Assembly: GCA_030151365.1 (NCBI GenBank)
Contig: JASLDW010000071.1
Span: 22,123 to 86,122 of the forward strand
Source of the DNA: Lysobacter sp.
GTDB taxonomy: Bacteria; Pseudomonadota; Gammaproteobacteria; Xanthomonadales; Xanthomonadaceae
Length of the DNA: 64,000 nt
Direction: 5' to 3'
Part shown: piece by piece, positions 35,173 through 43,756 of the stretch
Layout of the letters: every line of letters starts with the position of its first letter
How positions within the stretch are numbered: the first letter of the stretch is position 1
Notes under the pieces: generated by a model
Told to the model about the DNA's origin: nothing
Databases searched by the model: none
Seen by the model: the letters and a program-made list of their open reading frames with translations, nothing else
Made by a program: the position numbers and the translations under genes

Positions 35173-36378
35173 ATGACCACCACCCAATCCGCACCAGCCA
35201 CGCCCACTCACGCCCCCCTCTCCCCACGCGAGGTCTCGTGGGTGCTGTTCGCGCTGGCGATGGGCGGTTTCGCCATCGGCACCAGCGAGTTCGTGGTGAT
35301 GGGCCTGATCAGCGAGATCGCGCGCGGTTTCGGTGTCACCGAACCGCAGGTCGGGCATGTCGTCAGTGCCTATGCATTGGGCGTGGTGGTCGGCGCGCCG
35401 GTGCTCGCCATCCTGGGTGCGCGGCTGCGTCGTCGAACCTTGCTGTTGTTGCTGATGGGCTTCTACGCGTTTGGCAATCTCGCCAGTGCGTTGTCGCCGA
35501 GCTATCAGGCGATGTTGCTGTTCCGCTTCATCGCCGGGCTGCCGCATGGCGCCTACTTCGGTGTGGCGGCGCTGGTCGCGGCGCATATCAGCCCGCCGTC
35601 GCAGCGCGGCACCGCGGTCGGGCGGGTGATGCTCGGTCTCGCGGTCGCGTTGCTGATCGGCAATCCGCTGGCGACGTGGCTGGGGCAGCTGCTGAGCTGG
35701 CGCTATGCCTTCGGTCTGGTCAGCATCATCGCGATCGCCACCGTGCTGATGACTGCGCGGGTGTTGCCGCCGGGCATGGGCGCGCCGCGCGCGGATGCAT
35801 TGGCCGAGTTGCGCGATTTCAATCGTGCGCCGGTGTGGTTGTCGCTGGCCATCGGTGCGATCGGTTTCGCCGGCATGTTCTGCGTCTTCAGCTATCTCTC
35901 GCCGACATTGGTGCAGGTCACCGGCATGCCCCGGAGTTTCGTGCCGGTCGGGCTGGTGGCGTTCGGGGTCGGTGGAATCCTGGGCACGCTCGGCGGCGGC
36001 TGGCTGTTCGATCGCTACGGCTTCCGCGCCGCGGCCATGGTGCTGGTGTGGTCGATCGTCTTGCTGCTGGTGTTCCCGTTCGCCGCGCATTCGCCGTGGA
36101 CGGTGCTGCCGGTGGTGGTCGCGGTTGGCACCATGGGCGCGCTGGCGACGGTGCTGCAATCGCATCTGATGGATGTCGCGGGTCGCGCGCAAACGCTGGC
36201 GGCGGCATCCAACCATTCCGCGTTCAACGCCGCCAATGCATTGGGGCCGTGGTTGGGCGGGATGGCGATCACCGCCGGCTACGGCTGGACGTCGACCGGA
36301 TACGTCGGTGCCGCTACGGCGCTGGGGGGATTGCTGATCTATCTGTTGGCGCGTCGCGCATCAGCGCCGCAGCCGTAA
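35173..36378 (+). CDS. MFS transporter, DHA1 family (AraJ/YdhP-like efflux)
   Basis: 401 residues with about 12 hydrophobic segments. The N-terminus FALAMGGFAIGTSEFVVMGL and the loop VLAILGARLRRRTLLL are typical of DHA1 sugar/drug efflux proteins of the AraJ, YdhP and NepI group. It should export small molecules with proton antiport at the inner membrane. ATG 35173 is preferred because the basic/polar leader then directly precedes helix 1; ATG 35158 is possible. Its 3' end overlaps the convergent acpH gene by 65 bases. Confidence 0.88.
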   Translation: MTTTQSAPATPTHAPLSPREVSWVLFALAMGGFAIGTSEFVVMGLISEIARGFGVTEPQVGHVVSAYALGVVVGAPVLAILGARLRRRTLLLLLMGFYAFGNLASALSPSYQAMLLFRFIAGLPHGAYFGVAALVAAHISPPSQRGTAVGRVMLGLAVALLIGNPLATWLGQLLSWRYAFGLVSIIAIATVLMTARVLPPGMGAPRADALAELRDFNRAPVWLSLAIGAIGFAGMFCVFSYLSPTLVQVTGMPRSFVPVGLVAFGVGGILGTLGGGWLFDRYGFRAAAMVLVWSIVLLLVFPFAAHSPWTVLPVVVAVGTMGALATVLQSHLMDVAGRAQTLAAASNHSAFNAANALGPWLGGMAITAGYGWTSTGYVGAATALGGLLIYLLARRASAPQP

Positions 36379-36931
36379 TCAGATCGGGAAAGAACGTCTC
36401 GAACGTCGCATCGATCTCCGCTTCGTTTTTTCGCAGCACCGGCAGGCAGGCGACCAGGCGATCGCCATTGCGCGAGAGCCGGCTGGCGATGCCGCGCACC
36501 GCGCGATCGACGCTGGCGCGTTCGCGATAGGAGCCGAGCCAGTCATGCTCCGTCATGTGCGGGGCGATGCGCTGCAGACGCGATGGAAGTACGCCGTGAT
36601 GTTCGCGCAACACGCGATAGACGCGCGAGTTGAAATCGTCGAGCGACACATCGTTCCAGCGCGGCCACGCGCGTGCTAGGCAGTGATCGAAATACACGTC
36701 GAGGACGATGCCGGCATAACGACGCAGATCGCCGAATCGTGCGCGCGCCGCGGTGACGGCTGGGTGGGTATCGGTATAGCGATCGATGTGGCGATGGCGA
36801 AGGATCTCGGTACGCACTGGTTCCGACCAATCCTGCAGCGCCGATTGCCCATGCACGAAGTCGCCAAGCAGGGCGCCGAGGATGGCGTCGTCGGATTGGC
36901 GCGCTAGCCATGTGTGCGCGAGGTAGTTCAT
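36314..36931 (-). CDS. acpH: Acyl carrier protein phosphodiesterase
   Basis: 205 residues. AcpH removes the 4'-phosphopantetheine arm from acyl carrier protein. The HD-like metal motifs are MNYLAHTWLARQSDD, LGALLGDFVHGQS, ILRHRHIDRYTDTHP and FDHCLARAWPRW, matching the E. coli enzyme. The start at MNYLAH is standard for the family; upstream in-frame ATGs add a non-conserved tail. The last 65 bases overlap the end of the convergent MFS gene, so the C-terminal 20 or so residues are constrained by both reading frames. Confidence 0.9.
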   Translation of the reverse strand: MNYLAHTWLARQSDDAILGALLGDFVHGQSALQDWSEPVRTEILRHRHIDRYTDTHPAVTAARARFGDLRRYAGIVLDVYFDHCLARAWPRWNDVSLDDFNSRVYRVLREHHGVLPSRLQRIAPHMTEHDWLGSYRERASVDRAVRGIASRLSRNGDRLVACLPVLRKNEAEIDATFETFFPDLITAAALMRDAPTDRSAIPPAP

Positions 36932-37007
36932 GTCGGAATGGTACCTGGCGTGCACGGACAGCCGATGCATGACAACCGTCACTGTGATCAGGGATGGGGT
37001 CCCGCGC

Positions 37008-37013
37008 TAGACT
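37008..37013 (+). promoter_or_regulatory. -10 element TAGACT directly before the ABC exporter ATG
   Basis: GCGCTAGACT ends at 37013 and the ATG is at 37020, so transcription would begin on the start codon itself. No Shine-Dalgarno sequence precedes the ATG (ACTCCGCCC). This is the cleanest case for a leaderless mRNA in the window. Confidence 0.5.
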
Positions 37014-37019
37014 CCGCCC

Positions 37020-37757
37020 ATGATCGAACTCCAGCATCTGAGCAAGCAGTACGGGGACTTCACTGCGGTCCGCGATCTGTCATTCATGGTCGGCGCCGGC
37101 GAGGTGATGGGCCTGGTCGGACCGAACGGCGCCGGCAAGACCACCACCTTGCGTTGCCTGTCGGGGATCATCCCGGCAACGACGGGGCACTCCTATATCG
37201 GCGGTGTCGATATCGCCGCCGATCCGGTCGCCGCCAAGCGCCAGCTCGCCTTCATTCCCGACGAGCCGCGCTTGTTCGACCATCTCACCGTCGAACAGCA
37301 CCTCAACTTCGTCGCCCGCCTGTACGGGATCAGCGATTGGCAGGCACGCGCGCAGCCGATCCTCGACGAGCTGGAGATGGCCGACAAGCGCAAGCTGTTG
37401 CCGTCCGAGCTCTCGCGCGGCATGAAGCAGAAACTCGCGATCGCCTGCGGTCTGCTGCACGCGCCGCGCGCGGTGATTCTCGACGAACCACTGACCGGCC
37501 TCGATCCCTACGGCATCCGCCGCATGAAGGACACCATGCGCAGGCTCGCCGGCGAAGGCGTGGCGATTATCCTCAGTTCCCACCTGCTCGACCTGGTCGA
37601 AGAGGTGTGCACGCACCTGCTCATCCTCAAGGACGGCAACAAGGTCGTCGACGGCACGGTCGCGCAGGTGCGCGCGCTGTACGCCGCCGATGCCGACGCC
37701 AGCCTGGAGGACGTGTTCTTCCGCGCCACCGGCGATGCCGGGCACGTCCACGCATGA
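37020..37757 (+). CDS. ABC transporter ATP-binding protein
   Basis: 245 residues. Walker A is GPNGAGKTTTLR, the Q-loop region is IPDEPRLFDHLTVEQHL, the signature LSRGMKQKLAIACG is a variant of LSGGQ, Walker B is AVILDEPLTGLDP and the H-loop SSHLLDLVEEV. It belongs to the exporter class with a separate membrane subunit (ABC-2-like). Its stop overlaps the permease ATG by four bases, so the pair forms one transporter. The transported molecule is unknown. Confidence 0.92.
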   Translation: MIELQHLSKQYGDFTAVRDLSFMVGAGEVMGLVGPNGAGKTTTLRCLSGIIPATTGHSYIGGVDIAADPVAAKRQLAFIPDEPRLFDHLTVEQHLNFVARLYGISDWQARAQPILDELEMADKRKLLPSELSRGMKQKLAIACGLLHAPRAVILDEPLTGLDPYGIRRMKDTMRRLAGEGVAIILSSHLLDLVEEVCTHLLILKDGNKVVDGTVAQVRALYAADADASLEDVFFRATGDAGHVHA

Positions 37758-39529
37758 TGTCGGCAAGCCATCGCTCCGGGGCGGTGTTCGGCGCCTTCGT
37801 CTACCTGCAGGCGATGTCGCTGTACAACAACGTGCGCCAGCGCGTGCTGCGCCTGCGCCAGCCAAAATACCTGGTGGGTGCGCTGATCGGCGCCGCCTAC
37901 CTGTATTTCTTCATGATCCGCAAGGTCGTCGGCGTCGGCCACGCGCCGGCCAACATGAAGATGGCGTCGCCGGCGATGATGGCGGATTTCGCCACGTTGG
38001 CGGCATTGGGACTGGCACTGTACGTGTTCCTGGAATGGATTCTCTCTCGCGAAAGCGTGCGCCTGCCCTTCACCGAAACCGAAATCGATTTCCTGTTCCC
38101 GGCGCCGTTGACGCGCACGTCGCTGATCCACTTCAGCCTGCTGCGCTCGCAACTGGCGATCTTCTTCTCCTCGTTCCTGATCGGATTGCTGGTGCGCCGC
38201 GGCGTCGGTTTCGGCGGTGGCCATCCGCTGCAATACGCCACCGGCATCTGGCTGCTGATGTCGACGCTGAAACTGCATTCGCTGGCGACGTCGTTCACTT
38301 TCGAACACCTGATCGGATTCGGCGTGCGGCCGTGGTTGCGCCGCGCGATCCTGACCTGCGCATTGTTGGCGGTCGCGGTTGCCTGCTGGTGGCCGCTGCA
38401 CGATGCGTTGCAGATGCCGGCGATCGGCAAGGGATCCGATATCGGTCAGTTGCAGCCGTGGTTCGACGGCATCGTCGCGACCGCGCCGCTGTCGTGGCTG
38501 TTGATTCCGTTCCGCTGGATGGTGGCGCCGATCTTCGCGCCCGACGCCGCGAGTTTCCTGCGTGCGCTGGTACCGGCCGTCGCGCTGCTGGTGTTGAATT
38601 ACCTCTGGGTGGTGCGCGCGCAGGTGTCGTTCGAGGACGCGGCGATCGTGCACGCGCGGCGTCGCGCGGAAAAAGTCGCCTCGATGCGCCAAGGACGCCT
38701 GGGCCAGCGCGCGCCGAGCAAGCCGCGCAGCGAACCGTTCCGCTTGGCCGCGCGTGGCGAACCGGCACTGGCCTTCCTGTGGAAGGGGTTGGTGGCGATG
38801 GGGCCGCTCTATCGCTTGCGCACGTGGCTGATCGCCGCCGTCGTCGTGATTGCGGCTTGCCATTGGCTCGCCGCGGATCCGTCGCGCCGGGGCGCGCTGG
38901 CGGCGATCGGCGTTTCCGTGTGCGGACTCGGTGCATGGCTGCTCCTGCTCGGCCCGATGATGGTGCAGAACGGGTTGCGGCGCACCTTCGAGCGCCTCGA
39001 CGTGCTCAAGGCCGCGCCATTGCGCGGCTGGCAGATCGCCCTCGGCGAATTGTCGACACCGGCGACGGTGATGTGTTTCGTGTTCTGGCTGTTGCTGCTG
39101 TTCGCGGCACAGGCGTTGTCCGCCCGCTACGACGCGCTGGCATCGACGCAGGTCATCCCGGCGGCGATCGGCTTGGCATTGATGGCACCGCCGTTGTTCG
39201 GGCTGATGCTGTGCGTGCCGTTCGCGGGCATGCTGTATTTCCCGGCGTGGATCCTGGGTGGCGATGGCAACAATCGCGGTGTCGAAGTGATGGGTCAGCG
39301 CATGTTCTTCATGCTCGGCTATCTGATCACGCTGGCGCTGGCGGCGATCCCTGCAGCACTCATCGGTGGCCTCGCGTTCCTGCTCGGTCGCTGGATGATG
39401 GGCTGGGGCGTCGGTGGAATGTTCGCCGCGATCTGCGCCGGTGCCGTCTTCGCGCTCGAACTTTCATTCGCGCTGCGCCTGCTGGGCGGCCGCATCGAGC
39501 GCTTCGATCTTTCGCAGGAATTGCGCTGA
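37754..39529 (+). CDS. Putative ABC exporter membrane subunit
   Basis: 591 residues with about ten or more hydrophobic segments, in two groups separated by a long basic cytosolic stretch (about 300-350, with RRRAEKVASMRQGRLGQRAPSK). The N-terminal part has RLRQPKYLVGALIGAAYLY and ESVRLPFTETEIDFLFPAPL, which I associate with the putative ABC exporter family (Pfam ABC_export). It is the partner of the ATPase gene just upstream by operon and coupling. Substrate unknown; a lipid or peptide would be a guess. Confidence 0.8.
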   Translation: MMSASHRSGAVFGAFVYLQAMSLYNNVRQRVLRLRQPKYLVGALIGAAYLYFFMIRKVVGVGHAPANMKMASPAMMADFATLAALGLALYVFLEWILSRESVRLPFTETEIDFLFPAPLTRTSLIHFSLLRSQLAIFFSSFLIGLLVRRGVGFGGGHPLQYATGIWLLMSTLKLHSLATSFTFEHLIGFGVRPWLRRAILTCALLAVAVACWWPLHDALQMPAIGKGSDIGQLQPWFDGIVATAPLSWLLIPFRWMVAPIFAPDAASFLRALVPAVALLVLNYLWVVRAQVSFEDAAIVHARRRAEKVASMRQGRLGQRAPSKPRSEPFRLAARGEPALAFLWKGLVAMGPLYRLRTWLIAAVVVIAACHWLAADPSRRGALAAIGVSVCGLGAWLLLLGPMMVQNGLRRTFERLDVLKAAPLRGWQIALGELSTPATVMCFVFWLLLLFAAQALSARYDALASTQVIPAAIGLALMAPPLFGLMLCVPFAGMLYFPAWILGGDGNNRGVEVMGQRMFFMLGYLITLALAAIPAALIGGLAFLLGRWMMGWGVGGMFAAICAGAVFALELSFALRLLGGRIERFDLSQELR

Positions 39530-39538
39530 GGCGATTGT

Positions 39539-40525
39539 TCAAGGCGGGGAAGGGGTCGCCATCACCTGCCTGAGGAACGCGGTCGAGCGATCTTGCAACG
39601 CCTTGCGGTCGTGGCCGATACCCGGCACGCTTTCGAAGCGCACCTTGACTCCAGCTTGCGCGTACACGGATTCTGCATTCTTCCACCGGGCTGCCAGGGT
39701 GTCGCCGAACAGACGTTTTACTTGCGTGGCGGCAGGCTTGTCCCAGCCATCCCCGAAGTCGAGTGAATCGTTGTCGTCGCGGTCGCCCATGTAGAAATAT
39801 TGCGGGACGCGTGCAAAGGCTTCGGTATCGAAAGGCTTTCCCACGAGCGCGTCGAGGTCGGCGATGCCGGCGGGATAAGGCAGCGATTCGCCGGACTGTC
39901 GTGCGATCGGCGCGATCGGCCAGCCGCCGGGCGAACCCACCGTCACCCCGCGCACGCGCTCGGGATGCAAGGCCGTGAATCGATTGACAAACATCGCACT
40001 TGCGGAAAAGCCCTGCAACAGCACCTGCGGACCTGTCTCGACGCCATCCCCGTTCAGGCGCTTGCGGGCGTCGTCGATCATGGCGATCAGTTGCAGGTCG
40101 GGCCGCGCGAGCACGGCATCGCGGGTGGTGAGTGCGTCGCGATCCAGCGCATGGGTATACACGCGCCAGTTGCTTGCCGTCCGTGGAAATGCCGGGATCA
40201 GCAGGATGACGCCAAGTTCGTCGGCGATGCGCTTGCGCTCGAAACCCGTAAGCCAGGCATCCCGGCGATGCACCGAAGGATCGTCTGAGGTGCGCCCGGA
40301 ATTGTTGGGTTGCACCAGCAGCATCGCCCTGCCGGTGGCGTCGCGATGCAGCCGGACCGGCACGTAGAGGAAATAGTCGGAACGGAAACCGTGGCTAGCA
40401 TCCGCGACGACGTGGCGCACATGCAATGCGTAGGGGCCAAGTGCCACGGCGGCGGCAGTCGCGCCCAACAGCACCAGCACGAGCAGCGTTTTCACCGTTG
40501 TGCCAATGATACGGTGCGGCTGCAT
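39539..40525 (-). CDS. Membrane-anchored alpha/beta hydrolase family protein
   Basis: 328 residues. Residues about 8-32 form a single N-terminal membrane anchor or uncleaved signal. The nucleophile elbow is LLQGFSASAMFV, a GxSxS variant; the acid candidate is in YFYMGDRDDNDSLDF and the His in VPGIGHDRKALQ. It resembles esterase/PHB depolymerase-like hydrolases. The ATG overlaps the stop of the lipoprotein gene by one base, and both lie downstream of the LytS/LytTR pair, so they may be a regulated output of it. Confidence 0.78.
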   Translation of the reverse strand: MQPHRIIGTTVKTLLVLVLLGATAAAVALGPYALHVRHVVADASHGFRSDYFLYVPVRLHRDATGRAMLLVQPNNSGRTSDDPSVHRRDAWLTGFERKRIADELGVILLIPAFPRTASNWRVYTHALDRDALTTRDAVLARPDLQLIAMIDDARKRLNGDGVETGPQVLLQGFSASAMFVNRFTALHPERVRGVTVGSPGGWPIAPIARQSGESLPYPAGIADLDALVGKPFDTEAFARVPQYFYMGDRDDNDSLDFGDGWDKPAATQVKRLFGDTLAARWKNAESVYAQAGVKVRFESVPGIGHDRKALQDRSTAFLRQVMATPSPP

Positions 40526-40887
40526 CAATGCGTTCCGCTGGCCGGCGGTTGGCAATCGGCGCCCATCGCGACCGCATTGGTGCTGACGCAGGGACGGAAG
40601 TCCACCAGTCCGGTGAGTTGACGGCTTTCCCCGCGCGCAACCGCGAAGTGCTGCAGCGGCGGCAGCTTGCAACCGGCGAGGCCGCCGCAGGCGTCCGGGT
40701 AGAGCGTGTACTGGCACTGCCCGCTGCTGCTGTCGATGCATTCGAAGCGCGACACGCCATCCTGGACATGGATCTTGCTGTACAGGGTTTCGTTGTCCGA
40801 TTGCACGCGATGGCTGTAGGTGGTTCCGCTTTGCGTACAACCGGAGAGCGCGAGCAGGAACTGGAACAGGGCGACGAACTTGGACAC
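40525..40887 (-). CDS. Small lipoprotein of unknown function
   Basis: 120 residues. The GTG start at 40887 has an excellent ribosome site GGGAGG 7 bases upstream and directly opens a lipoprotein signal (FLLALSGC, lipidated Cys17). The mature part is polar and has six further cysteines (for example FECIDSSSGQCQYTLYPDAC), suggesting disulfides in the periplasm. Residues CQYTLYPDACGG look distinctive but I do not recognise the family. It lies 17 bases after the response regulator gene and overlaps the hydrolase gene. Confidence 0.75.
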   Translation of the reverse strand: MSKFVALFQFLLALSGCTQSGTTYSHRVQSDNETLYSKIHVQDGVSRFECIDSSSGQCQYTLYPDACGGLAGCKLPPLQHFAVARGESRQLTGLVDFRPCVSTNAVAMGADCQPPASGTH

Positions 40888-40904
40888 GGCGATTCCTCCC
40901 GGGG

Positions 40905-41678
40905 TCACATGTGCTTGAACAGGGCCATGAAGGGCAGGCTGACCGCGAGCGTTTCCGGGCGCTGCTTCAGGCGCACGGTGCCGCGGCCGCTGTCGTCGCG
41001 GACGATGCCGGCGATGGCCTTCAGGTTGACGATGGTGGAGCGATGGATCTGCTTGAAATGGGCGCCATCCAGTCGTGGCAGCAGTTCGCGCAACGGCGTG
41101 CGCAATATCGCCTCGCCATCGGCGGTGACCACGGTGGTGTATTTGTGGTCGGCGCGAAAATAGGCGACGTCATCGACCAGGATCAATTTGGTTTCGCGCC
41201 CGGTGCTGGCGGTGATCCAGGTCAGCGGTTCGATTGCGCCGGCCGCGTTCGGCAACGCGCCGAGCCTGTCGAGCAGGGTGGCGAGCGTCGCGGCATCGGG
41301 CAAGGCGTCCTGCGTCTGCAGGCGCGCAACCGTGGCGTCTAGCCGCTCCGGTTTCACCGGCTTGAGCAGATAGTCGATGGCGCCGCGTTCGAAGGCGTCG
41401 ATGGCGTATTGGTCGTAGGCGGTGACGAAGACGATGCGGGTGCGCGGGCTGGCGTCGGCGGCGAGCGCCGTTACTTCGAGGCCGTTGAGGCCAGGCATGC
41501 GGATGTCGAGGAAGGCGATGTCGGGTTGGTGTTCGGCGAGCGCTTCCACCGCGCTGGCGCCGTCCTCGCATTCGGCGACGACCTGTAGGGCCGGCCACGC
41601 GCGCTTCAACTCGGCGACCAGCGCATGGCGCAGCAGAGTTTCGTCTTCGGCGACGATGCAGGTGCGCGACTCAGCCAT
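40905..41678 (-). CDS. LytTR-type response regulator
   Basis: 257 residues. The receiver domain has VAEDE, the phospho-acceptor Asp58 in IAFLDIRMPGLNGLEV, FVTAYDQYAIDAFERGA and the Lys in LLKPVKP. From about residue 155 a LytTR DNA-binding domain follows (VAYFRADHKYTTVVTADGEA, then FKQIHRSTIVNLKAI). It regulates transcription after phosphorylation by the adjacent kinase; its gene overlaps that of the kinase by eight bases. The AlgR/LytR class often controls surface polysaccharide or membrane functions; the targets here are not visible. Confidence 0.9.
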   Translation of the reverse strand: MAESRTCIVAEDETLLRHALVAELKRAWPALQVVAECEDGASAVEALAEHQPDIAFLDIRMPGLNGLEVTALAADASPRTRIVFVTAYDQYAIDAFERGAIDYLLKPVKPERLDATVARLQTQDALPDAATLATLLDRLGALPNAAGAIEPLTWITASTGRETKLILVDDVAYFRADHKYTTVVTADGEAILRTPLRELLPRLDGAHFKQIHRSTIVNLKAIAGIVRDDSGRGTVRLKQRPETLAVSLPFMALFKHM

Positions 41679-42930
41679 GGGAGGCATCCTGCGTTGTCGG
41701 GACGGTGATCGTCGCGGCGACGCCGCTGGGGAAATTGGCGATCACCGACAGGTTGGCGTCGAAGCCGTAGCGCAGGCGCAGGCGTTCGCGCACGTTCTTC
41801 AGGCCGATGCCGCTGCCGCTGGTCTTGCCGGTGAAGCCTTCGCCATTGTCGGCAACCGTGATCGCGACGCCATCGCCATCGCGGCGCGCACGCAACCACA
41901 CGACGCCACCCCCGGTGCGCGGTTCCAGCCCGTGCTTGATCGCGTTCTCCACCAGGGTCTGCAACATCATCGCCGGCAGCGGAGTCGAGCGCAGCGCATC
42001 CGGCACGTCGACCTGCACGTCGAGGCGATCGCCCATGCGGATGGCGAGGATTTCGAGATAGGCGAGCGCGCGTTCCAGTTCCGCACCGAGCGTGGACATC
42101 TCGTCGTCGGCGCTTGGCAGCGAGCGGCGCAGGTACTGGATCAGGTGGCCGAGCATCGCTTCGGCGCGTTCGGGATCGCTGCGGACCAGCAATTGCGCGC
42201 TTGCCAGCGTGTTGTAGAGGAAGTGCGGTTCCACCTGCGCATGGAGCAATTGCAACTTCGCTTCGGTGAGCTCCTTTTGCGCAGAGGTTTCGGCGACATC
42301 GGCGCGTTCGTTGCGGCGGCGTTCGCCGATGCGGCGGGTGATCGCGCGCAGGATGGCCTCGGCGTTCTCGTAGTTGGTGCCGTCGTCGACCAGGAACATG
42401 TCGCTCCACGCCGGGTTTTCCGGTTCGCAGACCAGGGTCACCCGGCCGCTGTCCTCGCCCGGCGTCACCGTCGCCAGCAGCTGGTTGCGCGGTTGCCCGA
42501 ACCAGCGCAGCGGATTCCAGCGCTGCAGCGGGTGTTCGCCCCAGGCATGCGGGCGCACGACCTTGGCCTTCACCTGCAGGCTGTCGCGCGTGCTTTGCAC
42601 CTGCTGGATGCCCGGCAGTTCGCGGATCGCGGCGTCGAGCAGGTCGAAGGCTTCGCCGGCTTCCAGAGGAATCTCCACCTGTCGGCGCTGGCGGTTGCTG
42701 GTGGCATCGCCATCGGTGCGTCCGGCGATCAGGCGCACGCGATGCAGGTGCGAGAACGCCCCCGCGATCACCAGCGCCATCGTGGCCATCGCGAAGATCA
42801 CCATCGGTGCGGCGAATTCGCGAAGGAAAGGAACATTCGAGTACAGCGCAACCACGAGGAGCACGATGGCGCCCCAGGCGATCGCGATGCGCAGGACGAA
42901 GAACAGTTGTTTCAGCAGGGACTTGAACAT
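41671..42930 (-). CDS. LytS-type sensor histidine kinase with an unusual cytosolic domain
   Basis: 419 residues. Two membrane helices lie at about 11-30 and 42-60 with almost no periplasmic loop. Residues 85-205 form a domain I do not recognise (starts EIPLEAGEAFDLLDAAIREL; includes NQLLATVTPGED). The His_kinase domain begins at about 225 with LLHAQVEPHFLYNTLAS (phospho-acceptor His236), and the ATPase has LVENAIKHGLEP and VADNGEGF. The minimal loop argues for sensing in the membrane or cytosol. It is the first gene of a four-gene leftward operon. Confidence 0.88.
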   Translation of the reverse strand: MFKSLLKQLFFVLRIAIAWGAIVLLVVALYSNVPFLREFAAPMVIFAMATMALVIAGAFSHLHRVRLIAGRTDGDATSNRQRRQVEIPLEAGEAFDLLDAAIRELPGIQQVQSTRDSLQVKAKVVRPHAWGEHPLQRWNPLRWFGQPRNQLLATVTPGEDSGRVTLVCEPENPAWSDMFLVDDGTNYENAEAILRAITRRIGERRRNERADVAETSAQKELTEAKLQLLHAQVEPHFLYNTLASAQLLVRSDPERAEAMLGHLIQYLRRSLPSADDEMSTLGAELERALAYLEILAIRMGDRLDVQVDVPDALRSTPLPAMMLQTLVENAIKHGLEPRTGGGVVWLRARRDGDGVAITVADNGEGFTGKTSGSGIGLKNVRERLRLRYGFDANLSVIANFPSGVAATITVPTTQDASHG

Positions 42931-43039
42931 GCGCGGCTCGCGATGCGGATCGAGTGGTTGCGATCGAGGATAGCGAGGGGGCGTGCGGGCGCCAGAGGGC
43001 ATGCGACGAAACGGGGGATGGCGCGATGAACGAAGGGGG

Positions 43040-43068
43040 TTGACAACATACCAACTGGTCGGTATTGT
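43040..43068 (+). promoter_or_regulatory. Promoter of the GST-TetR operon with a TetR-like operator
   Basis: TTGACA (43040-43045) and TATTGT (43063-43068) are spaced by the ideal 17 bases. Inside the spacer lies the inverted repeat ATACC-AACTGGTC-GGTAT (43048-43065), overlapping the -10 box. The adjacent operon encodes a TetR repressor, so autoregulation is the simplest reading. The leader to the GST ATG would be about 23 bases. Confidence 0.78.
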
Positions 43069-43097
43069 CCAGTCCAACGCCAAATGGAGCCAGTGCG

Positions 43098-43751
43098 ATG
43101 GGCATCGTCATCACGGCATTCGAACGCTCACCCGACGGCGGCAAGGGATTGGCGCGCGATACCCGCGTGCGCTGGGCGCTGGAGGAAACCGGTCAGCCCT
43201 ACGGCGTGCGCCTGCTGTCGTTCCAGGCGATGAAGGAGCCGGCGCACCTGGCGTTGCATCCCTTCGGCCAGATCCCGACGTATGAGGAAGGCGGCCTCGC
43301 CCTGTTCGAAACCGGATCGATCGTCTTCCATCTCGCGGAGCGTCATCCCGGACTGTTCCCGCAAGACGCCGGTGCGCGCGCACGGGCGATCACCTGGATG
43401 TTCGCGGCGGTCAATACGATCGAGCCGCCGATCCTCGATCTCGTGACCGTGAGGATCCACGAGGGCGACAAGCCGTGGGCCGCCGAGCGCCTGCCCCTGG
43501 TCGCGGATCGCATTCGTGTTCGCCTGAAGCAGCTCGCCGCCCATCTCGGTGATTCCGAATGGCTTGATGGCGACTTCAGCGCCGGCGACCTGATGATGGT
43601 GTCGGTGCTGCTGAGGCTGCGGCCGTCGGGCATCCTCGACGAATTCCCCGGCCTTGCCGCCTACGTCGCCCGCGGCGAAGCGCGTCCCGCCTACCAACGG
43701 GCATTCGCCGCGCAGCTGGCGATCAACGCCCCCGCTTCGACTGCAGGTTGA
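43098..43751 (+). CDS. Glutathione S-transferase family protein
   Basis: 217 residues. An N-terminal thioredoxin-like domain (to about 80) includes PFGQIPTYEEGGLALFETGSI, with the cis-Pro and the Glu-Thr/Ser pair that contact glutathione; an all-helical C-terminal domain follows. It should conjugate or reduce electrophiles using glutathione. GGAG lies 8 bases before the ATG. It is the first gene of an operon with a TetR repressor, two VOC proteins and an AHSA1-type protein, which fits inducible detoxification. Confidence 0.88.
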   Translation: MGIVITAFERSPDGGKGLARDTRVRWALEETGQPYGVRLLSFQAMKEPAHLALHPFGQIPTYEEGGLALFETGSIVFHLAERHPGLFPQDAGARARAITWMFAAVNTIEPPILDLVTVRIHEGDKPWAAERLPLVADRIRVRLKQLAAHLGDSEWLDGDFSAGDLMMVSVLLRLRPSGILDEFPGLAAYVARGEARPAYQRAFAAQLAINAPASTAG

Positions 43752-43756
43752 TCGCC

